Below are positions 22,765-33,927 of a stretch of DNA of 64,000 nucleotides, in pieces. The stretch comes from Straminergon stramineum. Its lineage: Eukaryota > Streptophyta > Bryopsida > Hypnales > Calliergonaceae. The notes beneath the pieces are model-generated. The model had not been told where the DNA came from. It was given only the letters and a program-made list of their open reading frames with translations, and searched no databases. A program made the translations under genes and the position numbers. How positions within the stretch are numbered: the stretch's first letter is position 1; every line of letters starts with the position of its first letter. The stretch is from the NCBI GenBank assembly GCA_963920665.1, contig OY987269.1:22446501-22510500 (forward strand), read 5' to 3'.

Positions 22765-23885
22765 TGTCACGACCCTCATCACAAGGCATGCCCGTGCCAC
22801 CTTGTGAGCAAGGGGGACATTGGGGGTGACGCCCCAAGCCTTGCAAGAGATGAGGTGAGGGGGACTAGGAGTCCCGAGCGATCAGAGCAATGTAGCGCTC
22901 TGATCCGGACGAATTTGGGGGCGTGCAATACGTGCTTGGAAAGGTCTTGAGAAGACGCTTCTAGCCGTCCAAAGAACGCGTGATTTGGACTTGCGAGTCA
23001 AAAGTTATGGGCGTTCAAAGTTGGGGGTGTCCCGGTCGCGCCGGGAGTGCCCTGGCCGCGCCGGGTGTGTCCCGAATCTTTGGAGGGCGATATCTTTGCG
23101 AGTACTTGTCCGAATGGATCAAGTGAGTAGTCCATCGGCATCTACGCGTCGCGTAGATGTCGAAAATGGGGTCGCATGTGCGATTTGGATCCCGGACCGC
23201 AAAGTTATGCCGGGTGGAAGTTCGGGAGTCCCAAACTAGCGCGAATCGGGAGAAATGGGTGGTCTTCTAAGATGGGGTGCATCTTGGGGGTTCCCGGTGA
23301 CCTCTAGTATGGGGGGGGCTGCCGAATCCCGCAGAGAGTACTATGAGGAGGGGTGGTCTCCCTCCTCACTCCCGGATGGTGCCATGGTGAGCCTAAGTGG
23401 CCCCGGGTGGTGAGGCTAGTGTTGGAGCCTCACTAGTACTTGTGTGTTACCATGGAGTGCTTGTGCACTCCTTGATACCGGTTGGGTGGTGTCCCACTTC
23501 ACACTAGGCCATGGTGTGAGTCCCGTTTGGTGAGTCCCGATTAGTGAGTCCCGAAATGAGTTGGGTTGAGCCTAGTGGGGAGTTGGGTCCCATTCAAGGG
23601 CGGTTAGCACCGGTGGGAGTAGTGCCTCACCGAGTGCTTGGACATCAATGGAAGTTCCGCCCCATGTCATCAAATGACATGTCCGGTGTCTTGTGGGAGT
23701 TAAGTATTGGAAGGAAAGGATTGGGAGTCACGGAGGAATGGGGAACCCCGTGACTTGAGTTGGAACCTAACATTGTGGGTGTGTGGCATGTGCAGTGTTA
23801 GGAGAGCGTGAACCTTGGTGGCACTAAGGTGTTAAGTATTTGGAAGGTGAGCTTAAGGGGGTAAGTGTTACTAAGGGGCGCGACA
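22765..23885 (+). mobile_element. Solo LTR, right member of inverted pair (1121 bp)
   Basis: It begins TGTCACGACCCTCATCAC and ends GGGGCGCGACA. Flanks are AATTT (left) and TATTA (right). It is the inverse of 19507-20641, with about 1 kb apparently identical and the terminal 115-130 bp diverged. TGTCACGACCC is a common start of plant gypsy-type LTRs. No internal retroelement sequence accompanies it. Confidence 0.85.
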
Positions 23886-24311
23886 TATTAAGGGCTCTCA
23901 AAGACATTAGATCTTATAAAAAAATCACAAGAAAAATTCATTTAAAAAAAATAAAAGAATAGATTTTGAGAAGTTGTAAATTAATTGGGATTATGCATGT
24001 TCTGCCCTTTAATTTTCATATTTTTTTGGTGACCAATTTTTTAGATTTGACATGTGAAAAGAGGATGAAAAGACTTCAAATTGGTTTCATAGTTTGAACA
24101 CCCTTATGATCAAACATTACAATCTTTCAAATCATAAGTGATATTGTTAACTTTTCTTTTCCCATTTGAAACTTAACATGTTTGGTTTGAATTTGTATGG
24201 TTACAATTTAAAAAAATTGATAGAGCTTATCAAAATGTAGGCTTTTAGTTCAATTTAGAGCAAGTTTCAAGAAACTCAAAAAAAGGCCTTGGGGCATTGA
24301 GGGGTTGATAT

Positions 24312-24530
24312 GCAATGAAACTTTAAGGGTTTGTCCCAACCCCTCTTTGAATTTTGTCCCAAACTTTTGATTGGAGGCTCGGAATCTCAAACGGATTTTT
24401 GGAAATGAAATTTACTTTGATTTACCAACTTTTCTTAATTCAAAGTTTATTGAAAAAAATTATTCTACTATGCCTATATAAGGTTTGAAGTTCTACATTG
24501 CACACAATTCCTGCATTTTGACAATGAGTG
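24312..24530 (-). repeat. Outer inverted repeat, right arm
   Basis: The reverse complement matches 17828-18045, including 'caaagaggggttgggac', 'aaaaatccgtttgagattcc' and 'gtagaacttcaaacc'. Confidence 0.75.
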
Positions 24531-24911
24531 GTCAAGCTCTCATCTTCAAATTGTCCCATACCCTTTGAAGATTCATGATGGACAATGAATTTCAATATAA
24601 AAACAATCTCTCCATTCCACATGTGGAGCACATGTGTTGGCATTGAATAGTAGTGTAATCCTTTTTAAGATTATGGATACTCATTACCATTCCTTGTCCA
24701 TAGATTTGTGATAGTGACACGCTAATTTTTAAAATCATTCAAAGTTCAAAATTTAGACTATTTTGGGCCATCGTATCAAAATCGGTAATTGGCTGTGTGG
24801 GGTTGCGTGAGGTCCTTCATGATAAGTACGAAGCATGTGGGAACTGCGCGTAATTAAGAAACTGTCACTACGATTCCAAACCTGAACTGCTAGAAAAAAA
24901 ATTATTATTTT

Positions 24912-25842
24912 TTAACCCCTAAAGGACCATGGCCTTTTTTCTGCAAAAAACACTCAAAACTGCCATTTTTAGAGCAAAGAGTAAAAACATTTGAAAATTG
25001 TATTTTTTTTCACATCTAACTGTAGGATCTTACACCTAACTAGTATGAAAATGTGTGGAAACAATTTCAGATATTTTGACCACACAAATTGCAAGATACC
25101 TACGTTTAAAGTGAAGAAAACAAGTTTTTCCACATATTGTGGGACTAGGTTATTTGACTTTGAACCTTCTTAACTTTAATTTTTTGCACTACAAATTTTT
25201 GAGCTTTAAATCTTTATGGTGGAGAGTTGAGTTGAGAATCTAGAAAAATAACGAAAATACCCAAAAAATTAATTTTGATTCTTTAAAAAATTGTTAAGTA
25301 GAAGTAGGTACAAGATAGAAGGAAAATCTAAATTATTAATATCTCTAAGATGGAATTAAAATGCACTAATCCCAATGATGAGATTGTTCTAGAAGGCAAA
25401 TGAAACAATATGTACCTTTTGTTTTTTTTAAATTGTAAAAATTGCATTCAGAAATGAATCCTATAAGTTATTTTCTTAGGAGGATGCTCTAAGTGCCCGA
25501 AAAACAAGATCATCTATAACTTTCTCATAACAAATCCAAATGGAATGAATCAAAGCTTTCCGTATAGACAAAAATACAATCTATAAGGGAAAAAAATAAA
25601 ATATAAAAAAATTCGAATTTTGAAACTTTTTTTTGTTGCCTCCTCTCCCTTGTTTTGAGCTTATTTGGGCGTAACTTTTGTTCCTAGGCACCAAATGAAA
25701 AAAAAATTATATTCCCATGAAGCTGATCAATTTTTCTATCTTCATAAAAAGTTTCAAAAAATCAAGACAGAAATTGAGACCGTAAGTACCTGCCCAAAAT
25801 CTCATTTGTCCCTAGAAGGGACAATGGTCCTTTAGGGGTTAA
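24912..25842. mobile_element. TTAA-flanked element, family A (copy A1, 931 bp)
   Basis: It starts TTAACCCCTAAAGGACCATG and ends GGTCCTTTAGGGGTTAA. The interior is AT-rich and non-coding, with landmarks 'cactcaaaactgcca', 'aagtagaagtaggt', 'ttgcattcagaaatgaatcc' and 'attcccatgaagct' shared with copy A2 at 56098-57038. TTAA at both ends and a CCCC start suggest a piggyBac-like non-autonomous element. Confidence 0.85.
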
Positions 25843-25858
25843 TGACAAAGTTTTATCT

Positions 25859-26088
25859 TTAACCCTTGAATGCCAGGTTGGTGACCATGGAAATCAGCCA
25901 TTTTGGAACCATGTGACATCATCCATATTTAAAAAATAGAAAAATACTCATTGGGAGTCAAACTACGGTTGAAGATCTTCCCCTTCCACTCTTAATTCCG
26001 AGGATGAATAGTTGCACTTCTATCTTACAAAGGAGAATTCCTTGTCATTCATCGGACAAAAAAGTCTGCTGCATCATTTAGGAGTTAA
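25859..26088. mobile_element. TTAA-flanked short element, family B (copy B2)
   Basis: 230 bp from TTAACCCTTGAATGCC to GGAGTTAA. It lies 16 bp from copy A1 and is the same family and orientation as B1 at 6632. Confidence 0.75.
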
Positions 26089-26202
26089 GCTCATTGTGTT
26101 TGCAAATGCCAGGTGGGAATCGACCTTAATTCTATTATAATATGGTCAAACATCACTTCTAAGATCAATTTAACCTTCTAAATTATATTAGAACTCAATT
26201 AA

Positions 26203-26432
26203 TTAACCCTTAAACAACATCAAGGACGTTAGTTGTCTGATGGATGACAAAGAATCTGCCTATGTAGGATAGAAGTGCAATTGTTTGTCCTTGGAATTTT
26301 GTGCAAAAAGGAGAGATCTTGCATAGTAGTTTGACCTCCAATGAATTTTTTTGTTTTTTTAAAAGTAGATAATGTCACTCAATTCAAAAAGGGATGATTT
26401 CCACAGTCACAAGTCCATTCTACAAGGGTTAA
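26203..26432. mobile_element. TTAA-flanked short element, family B, inverted (copy B3)
   Basis: 230 bp from TTAACCCTTAAACAAC to AAGGGTTAA. The interior is the reverse complement of B1/B2 ('atagaagtgcaattgtttgtcc', cut here to its key part 'gaagtgcaat', and 'gtagtttgacctccaatga'). Confidence 0.75.
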
Positions 26433-27729
26433 AAGAATTTGCACCAAAAAAGTTTCATAAAGTTGTAAGGTTTTATTGAGAAGTTGTTTGAATGTTGGAT
26501 GAATGAAAAAATTGGACAAATGATTAGACAACAAAAACCATGGCAAATGAAATTGTGACACGGTTTGCATTTAACGCTTAATCTATAAACAACAAGATAA
26601 GCCCCTCAGGCTTGGTTTTGAAAGAATGGTTGACAAAAAATGTTTTTTGTATTTTTGTTTTAATGTTTCAACCTAGTGGATCCACTTCTATAGAGAATAT
26701 GGCTGGTCAAGCACTACATTTAGGCTGCAAAGTCAAAGCACTATTCACTTTTGCATGCCCTAGCTATAGAGACTTTAGGTGAACAATAAGTTCCATATCC
26801 TTCTTCAAAGAGATTTTTTTATTTTCCTTTGGATTGGCGTCTAGGCAAGTAAATATCATTGAAGGGGTAAAGGTTCATGACTATGTTTTACCAATAAACA
26901 ATGCAGTGACAAAATCTCTTATTAATTTCCATGGAAACTAGCTTGTCATTTAGGAATTAATCCATGATTTATTGGCCAGAATAAAAAAACAAAAACATAG
27001 ATTAGGGCTAATGAAAATAGTGGGATGGGTAAGTTGTGCTAGCTTGTTTTGACTCTTTCCATGCAGGATTCTTGAGGCACTTTGTGTGAATTTCTCTTCA
27101 GGAAAACATTTCTTTGTGCGAATTTCTCTTCAATTCTTGAGGTGTTTTGAGTTTTTTTCTTTAAGCCTTCTTTTCAAGCAAGCTCTTGCAAACATAATGA
27201 CGCCTCGATGTAGTATAGATTCAATTTTAACATTTAATTCCTTTAGCAACAATGGAGAGTGGATACCTACTAGGATGGCCAAAGATTTTAGGGTCACATT
27301 ACAACTAGGAAGGTGAGGAGAGCATGCAAAAGATGAGAGAAAACACAATGGAGGATACATTATAAATTTTTTGAAGTTAGTCTGTCCAAGAAGTTCAATT
27401 TTGTTATGAAGGTGCTAATTCAACACACATGCACCCATTGGCAACTGAGCCTAGAGCCATGCAAGCATCATGGTGCATGAACTATGAGTTCATCATAATC
27501 CAAGTTTGAGTTTTTCATGTTCCAAATTTGTCAGCCATCAAAACCATTTGTTTTAAACTGCACAATAACAAAGAAATGACCCATCCACTTCGAAAATGAA
27601 GGGAAATTGATTGAATTGTAAAAAAAGTATAATTCAAATGGAACTACGGGAATCAATGAAGAGGCTATTCTATATGTTAGTAAAAACCAAATAAATTTGA
27701 ACAAAAGGAAGTCCATATGATAGGTTTAC
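26433..27729. other. Intergenic DNA, nothing recognised
   Basis: Short frames such as 27086-27316 (+) lack recognisable domains or splice partners. No repeat ends were found. Confidence 0.35.
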
Positions 27730-27877
27730 TTAACCCTTCAAGGACGCAACCTTGTGACCAAGGTAGTCAACAAAATTGCTCCGATTATTGGACCAATAGG
27801 TGCATTTTGTTTTTCTATAGTCAACAGGGAAGTCATCCATCGGACACAAAATGTCCATGTGGACATTTAAGGATTAA
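27730..27877. mobile_element. TTAA-flanked short element, family B-like (copy B4, 148 bp)
   Basis: It runs from TTAACCCTTCAAGGACGC to AAGGATTAA. It shares 'gtgacca' and 'catccatcggacac' motifs with family B but is shorter. Confidence 0.55.
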
Positions 27878-29439
27878 AATTGTTATAGAAAAAAAAAATG
27901 AGAGATCCTTGGTTAATCCATATTCACAAATAATGTATTATGTAAATATATGATATTTCAAACATAGCTTGGACCAAGGTAAATTCTGATTCCAAACAGT
28001 AGATACAAAAGACCGTTTGCCAAATACTTAACAATTGAGACCCCCAAATGCAACTATGGCATTGTGAGAGCCAAACCTAAGAATTGTGTAATACAACACA
28101 ACGATTTATCATCAAGCAACAAATTAATGCTCTTGACCTTCTACCAAAACTAGCTAACTTAGGTTTATTGTCAAAACAAGTCAATTAAGACTATAATTTA
28201 GATCACATTTCTTTTGCTAATCCAATTAGGTTAACCCATGTGACATACAATTTTGAAAGCTGAGATAATTTTGACCTCTTCTAATATCTTGTCATCACAA
28301 ATATATATCAAATTTGAAAAATTGTTGATGGTTTGAGCTCAAGTGATCCCCAAACCTAGTAAATCCAATGATCCAAGAGTTTAGTAAATGACAATGATCT
28401 TGTTTCAAATTTGAGTTTTATCCATTTGGTCTACTCTTCAAGAAGGTGGTAAATTTTATTGCTTACTATTTGTTGTTCTATGAAGATAGATTTGTATTTA
28501 TCAATTGTTGAAGATTAGGGAGACCCTCAAACTATCATGGACATTTTGTATATGGTACATGCCAATACAAGTAAAGTTCAAAGAGGGAATCAAACCCATA
28601 GAGAGCTTTTGGAAATATATTCATATTTTTGTAGTACTCCATATTTTCCCCCTATTGCACATATTGCTTAAGGTTTGCTACAAACTATCTCGCTTTGTGG
28701 TTTTCAAGATCCAAAGTGTCCGCTTCTGTACATGGTGACCATCGAATCTTTTAGAATATGCTTTTGATGAAGCCAATTGTAGGTCTGGATCTAGAGTAAC
28801 CCATGTCAATTGGTATCTTCCAATACATATAATAGTTGACTTGTTTGCATTTGCGACATTGTATTGAATTCCAACACTATTTGTGTTCAAGGATTTGACT
28901 AAAGAAACCTTTAGCTCTCTCACATACTATGTGAGAGACTTTGCATGGGATTCCAAAATTTCAATTGGGGTTGATATTATCAAATGTATAGTTGATCACT
29001 TCGTAATTATCTTTTGCTACCACATAAGTAAGTCAATAGTACATGTCAATTTTCAGTACAATCGACAACACCTATTTTGTAGATAAAATTAGGAGAAACT
29101 ACAATAAGTGCAGTTAGATAAAATGGTTAAGATTCATTTGTCATGATAATGAACATAAAGAAACCCTTGAGGCTCAATCATCTTTCTAATGCTTAAGGTA
29201 AGAATTTTTTCAAATACAAGTACCTTCAAATTCTTTATTGTCATTGTTGTTATCATTACTTTAAGAATGGGCACTCTATTATTTGATGAACTTTTCATGT
29301 ACTTAACATAAATGCTAAATAGAACTTTTGTTACTAGTCAAAGATAGATAGATGAAAAAAATTAGAAAAAACAAATGCAAATTATATAATAATATATATG
29401 TTAAATATGTTCTAATTAAAATGAATGGAGGACTAAATG
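27878..29439. other. AT-rich intergenic DNA, nothing recognised
   Basis: No exon-like frame or repeat terminus was recognised up to the start of the second duplication copy. Confidence 0.35.
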
Positions 29440-30617
29440 CCATGATGCTAATGGTCATGAACTAGTGGTAGATAATACTTCTAAACTTGTAAAACATTCT
29501 AATAAGGTGAAAGAGTTGTTCAGTGCCAAATTATTAAACAATCCTCTAAAAGGATTTGTTTGTAGATACCCACATACAGTAGGGTCTCTATACTATCTAT
29601 GGAAAACCCTTGAACTATGATCTTGATATATTGATAGAAACTAAAAATAATTTCTCTAATATTTGATATTAGCAAGGTACTATATTATATGGTGAAATGA
29701 AGGATACTCCTTGTACATTTGTTGTTGAAAGAAATACTATATATTGTAAAAGACAAGCAAATTATAGACCAATACCAAAAATACTATTAGGACAATAAGG
29801 TAAGGGTAGTACATTCCTACCTAAATCTATTAGAGAAACATATATAAGGATTGATATGCTGATAGGAATTTTATTAATAATTCTATAGAAGGGTGTAAAA
29901 ATATATCTAAAAACCCTAGTTATGATTTAGAAGCAAGTATGTCTAAAAGTAAACAAATAGGTCTCTTTGTACCCAATGTCTTTTAGAGGGGAGTTTTGCT
30001 TAGATAGTGGATGAGATTTTGATCTAGTGAAGGTTGGTGGAGAACAAACTCCTGTGGTGATGCCTTGAATGCCTTTTGTTATGGGACTTTCTCCTACTTG
30101 GAATGCAAATAGCTTAAGCCTTTTGCTTGTACAATTGTTAGTTTTTGGCAACTCATAGGGTAGCTTATGGTAAGATTTTTCTTGAATATGAATCTTTTTT
30201 GCAAGTGTAAGTGCTTAATTTTTTTCATCCCGTTTTATATAGATAAAATGAATTGCACCACCATGGTCTCTTTGTGCACATCATACATGTACATATTGGA
30301 GGAGAGTTTTTTTTGGCTAGTGGATGAGATTCCATTCCAATGAAGGTTGGTAGAGAGAAAAGTTAATTCCCTTGGCATTGCCTTTTGTTATGGGACTTTT
30401 GCTTGTTTGGGATGCTTCGGGCTTTAGTTAGGCCTTTTGCTCATATAGTTTTTAGTTGTTGGCAACTCATGGTGTAGTGATACTACTATTTTTTCTAGGT
30501 TTGGACTTCAAACTAATCACTGCTTGTTAACTAAATGAGAATTAGAGTGGATGAGGTAATATGGGACCTACATTTTGTGAATAAACTAGCTCCTATTTTT
30601 GCTCCCCATTGGTTTTA

Positions 30618-30769
30618 CACTAGTAGAAAATTGCGTCACCTTCAACAAAATCCAGGTGATGTAGTTTTCCATTTTTTGCCCCCAAACGCAAAATTTGTGT
30701 TTGGGGGCAAAAAAACGGAAAACTACGTCACTTGGATTTTGTTGAAGGTGACGCAATTTTCTACTAGTG
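30618..30769. mobile_element. CACTA-end foldback mini-element, 152 bp, with visible empty site
   Basis: The termini are CACTAGTAGAAAATTGCG and its inverse, flanked by the 3-bp duplication TTA (30615-30617, 30770-30772). The interior hairpin includes 'gcccccaaacgc' and 'gtttgggggc'. The homologous position in duplication copy 1 (about 2042) has a single TTA and no element, so insertion followed the duplication. Confidence 0.95.
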
Positions 30770-31287
30770 TTAAGATTTTTAGAGAAGTCCTTCCCTTAGC
30801 CTAATATATTATGAGAACATCATATCTTTTCAATGAAGAACTGCCATTTGTTTAAAATATGTTCGGAATTCAAGGCTTAAATATTGTATATAAAAGCAAT
30901 ATGAGGTTAGAATCCAATTGATAAACTTTTCAAATCTCTACTCTAATTTCAATGTATTGGTCTTTGAGCACTTTGTAGTAGACATCTATTTATTACCTAG
31001 ATTTATCAAAGTATCCTTTTGGATAAATGCTTGGATAAAAATCAATCTTGCCTTTTTTAAAACAATATTCCACAAAAGGCTCCTTCTCTTATTTATAAGC
31101 AAAAGATTTATGAGCAAATTTTTTGCTCAATTATAGATGAAATCTATACTTTAACCATTAAAGACACAACATTGTAGATAAAATTTTGGAAAATTGATAT
31201 ATAAAAATTGATTTAATAATCTTTCCAATGCTATAATTGTCACTTATAGCATTATTCAACAATCATGTAAGAAAGAACTTTAATTCC

Positions 31288-31502
31288 ACATTTAACTGCT
31301 TCTGGACTTTTGAAAGTCCAAAATTAATAATGGTCATTGGGAGAAAAAAATGATCATTAGGGGATAATCCAAAACATCGGGAGATCTATGCAAAACATCT
31401 AGAGATCTATACAAACATTGTGGGATCCCACGATGTTATTATTTGGAGATCTCCGGATGTTTAGTCTAGAATTCACTAAATAGTCCAAAAGTAGTTAAAT
31501 GT
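31288..31502. mobile_element. Foldback insertion, 215 bp, in copy 2 only
   Basis: The ends are ACATTTAACTGCTTCTGGAC and the inverse-like AAAAGTAGTTAAATGT. The interior has 'ggagatctatgcaaaacat' and 'tttggagatctccgg'. Copy 1 aligns on both sides (near 2545) but lacks it. No convincing target duplication, so the class is unknown. Confidence 0.7.
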
Positions 31503-32069
31503 AGCATTTTAGTAAAGATCAATGGTGAATAAAATTGTATTAGTTGAAAAAAAGTCAAAAAAACATTGCAAATGCTCTTTTTGACTAGTTATTTAATTTA
31601 TAGGACAAATAACTTATCTACAAGAGTTTTTGTCCTTGTAGTAGTGACTTGCATTTCAAGTTTATGTTCGACTCAAAATTCTTCACATATAGCGGAGGTC
31701 TTGGTAATGAACCCTCATTCTTCCTACTTGGTGAAGAAATGCATGTGGAAGGGAATGAGAGGATAACCATGAAATCTTCCCCTAGCTTGTTGAAAAATCT
31801 TGTATTTGTCCAAAGGGAGTAAGTAAGGCTTCCCCTAACTTGTTGAAGACTCTTCTACTTGTGCAAGGGGGTGAGTAAAGGCTGCCCCTAGCTTCTTGAA
31901 GTCACTAACAACTAAGGTAAGTACACCCATTGTGGTCATTTTGGTCAATGCATATATTTAGTCTAATTGGATTTACAATTTTTTGGGTTAAAATAGAATC
32001 ATAAATTAGAGTATTTTCCATAAGTATTTTCGTCAACTCTTTTTTCAAGTAAAAAAAGATACAATGTAG

Positions 32070-32370
32070 GTGGTCAAAGCAAAAACAAACTACTTCCCAT
32101 TGTTGTCCCAAGGCAAACTATTTTCGTCCATTTGGATTCTAATGTGGTTCATTGGACATTTGGACTCCCTACATGGTTGCAATTGTAATCCAAAAGCGTC
32201 CCTTCAAGGTGTGAAATAATGAAGGAATCTTCTGTGACATGACTAAAATGTGACTTTTCAACCCAATTTCAACCCTTTTCAACCCAATTCTACTCTCAAG
32301 TTGTCTAATGCCAATCCATTATATTTTTCATTACATTAGAATGCAAGAGGGCACAAATGGGCCTACTAGT
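32070..32370. repeat. Dispersed repeat family R1, copy within duplication copy 2
   Basis: This is the counterpart of 3105-3390 inside the second duplication copy. Confidence 0.55.
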
Positions 32371-32785
32371 AGGGTCACAATTGGGTTAGGAGTCAAGGCC
32401 AAATTCTTAACGAAATAGTGCCAAATTACACTAAAAAGCACACAATTTGACTAAAATGATGACAAAACTATGAAATTTTTGCCATAAAACTTCAAATTAA
32501 AAAAATCTTGAATGAAATCACCAAATTGAAGATGAAAACAGAATTATGGTTAGGTGTTATGTGTAATAAGATCTTTTCTAAGATATCCAATATGTGGATG
32601 AATGCTGAAATTTGGAGCACCGTTATTAATAACATATTATATCGCCACTTTGGCACTTCATAAAAAATGAAAAATACAACCCTGGTTGCGGGCAATTTGG
32701 GGTATCTCACCACGCTTCCACTGACCGGCTCAGATGGATGGATAAAACTTCTGTCGGTATGAACAGTACTGCAGCACTGTACTGT

Positions 32786-32802
32786 ACTTACTATATATAA
32801 CA
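32786..32802 (+). promoter_or_regulatory. Probable TATA box upstream of the C2 gene
   Basis: 'actatatataaca' lies in a GC-richer island, about 1.1 kb before the ATG at 33928. In duplication copy 1 the same site reads 'acctgtataaca', so the TATATATAA run is shortened there. The distance implies a long or spliced 5' leader, and the element could instead serve the small ORF at 32871. Confidence 0.5.
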
Positions 32803-32870
32803 CAGCTTTGGATGAATGAACACCTCTTGTCAACGCCGCGGCGCGTTACGCGGAGCGCGCTTCCGCAACC

Positions 32871-33140
32871 ATGATCCCCACGTTATGCGCCGGCCTCCGT
32901 CTTTTGCCGACGATTGCAAGCTTACAAGTTGCAATTCTCACCCCAATCTTGTGGTCTTCTGCAAAGTCACTCCGCATTGTTGTGGAGTTTCGATTGACTT
33001 CTCAAATTGTCAAAGTGACTGTGAGTCAGCCCAAGTTCTTCACTGCAACTGTTGGTATGGTGTGTGTAGTCTGTTACAGGACCCACTTGCGCCGGACCTT
33101 TGGCCACAGTCACGCCGCAACTGTAGCCTACTTCTCTTAG
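32871..33140 (+). CDS. Possible 89-aa ORF in promoter region, copy 2
   Basis: This is the counterpart of 3891-4160 and begins about 75 bp after the TATA-like box. The frame is conserved with one residue change between copies. No known domain is recognised. It may be a small gene, an upstream ORF in a long leader of the C2 gene, or chance. Confidence 0.3.
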   Translation: MIPTLCAGLRLLPTIASLQVAILTPILWSSAKSLRIVVEFRLTSQIVKVTVSQPKFFTATVGMVCVVCYRTHLRRTFGHSHAATVAYFS

Positions 33141-33927
33141 AAGCGCGGTCTTTCAAGCCGCATTTGAGAGCCCTCAGATGAATTGAGTGCCCTTGCAATC
33201 TTACAGAAGATTCAAGACAAGCTTTTCCGTAGTTGTGAAGGTCGTTTAGTCTTTGTGTTGGAGTTTGGTTCTTGCTTGAGAAGTGCTGTTTTAGGTTGTG
33301 AATCTGCAATCCCTAGGTCACCCCTCAGGCCCTTACCTTACTCCCGGATGTACCATTGTTACAGTAAACGTAGTACCTGGCAATTGATTATTGAGTTTTC
33401 ATTTTGTCGGTATGAGTTTTTTGGGATTCGTTTAGGTCGGCATCGGCTTTTGTTGTGTACATTGCCGCCTGTGAAGTTGGTAGCCTCCTTGAACGGAGGA
33501 GCTTGAGGGCGCTTAATTTTCCTGTTAGGGATCCGGGATCCAGGCGGCGCGTCTGTCTTTGGAAATCTGCTCTTGAATCTTCGCTTAGCGAGATCGAGGT
33601 GGAAGAGAGTTTGTTTGACATTTTCAAGGCGCTCTCTTAGGTTAGGAATCCGGAGCTCTTCCATTGTTACGGTAAAATGTAGTCCATGACTATTGAGTTT
33701 TGAACAATGTTTGTCGGTATGAGTTTTTATGAGCATTTGCGCCTTGTTAATTAATGTGGAGTCCGCCGTGGAGGGAGGAGCTTGAGGACTGTTGATTTTC
33801 CTAATAGGGTCGCTTCGATTTTCTGGAGTTTGTGGCTTTGAAGAAAGCAGATCGAGGTGAAGAGTTTTTACCGTGGTGTTCGAGTGCTTGACTTCGGAGT
33901 TGCAGCGGTTTTTCCAAGTTTGTGAAG

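Noticed and set aside
19581..23753. Repeated open frames of about 70-115 codons inside the GC-rich LTRs as genes
   Set aside because: They recur in all LTR copies, have no domain, and change with the 14-bp indel. They are best explained as chance frames in GC-rich LTR sequence.
19507..23885. The inverted LTR pair as one foldback transposon with 1.1 kb inverted ends
   Set aside because: The outer flanks (AAATT and TATTA) do not form a target duplication, TG...CA ends and 5-bp flanks fit LTRs, and the same unit occurs alone at 60904 with its own near-perfect 5-bp duplication.
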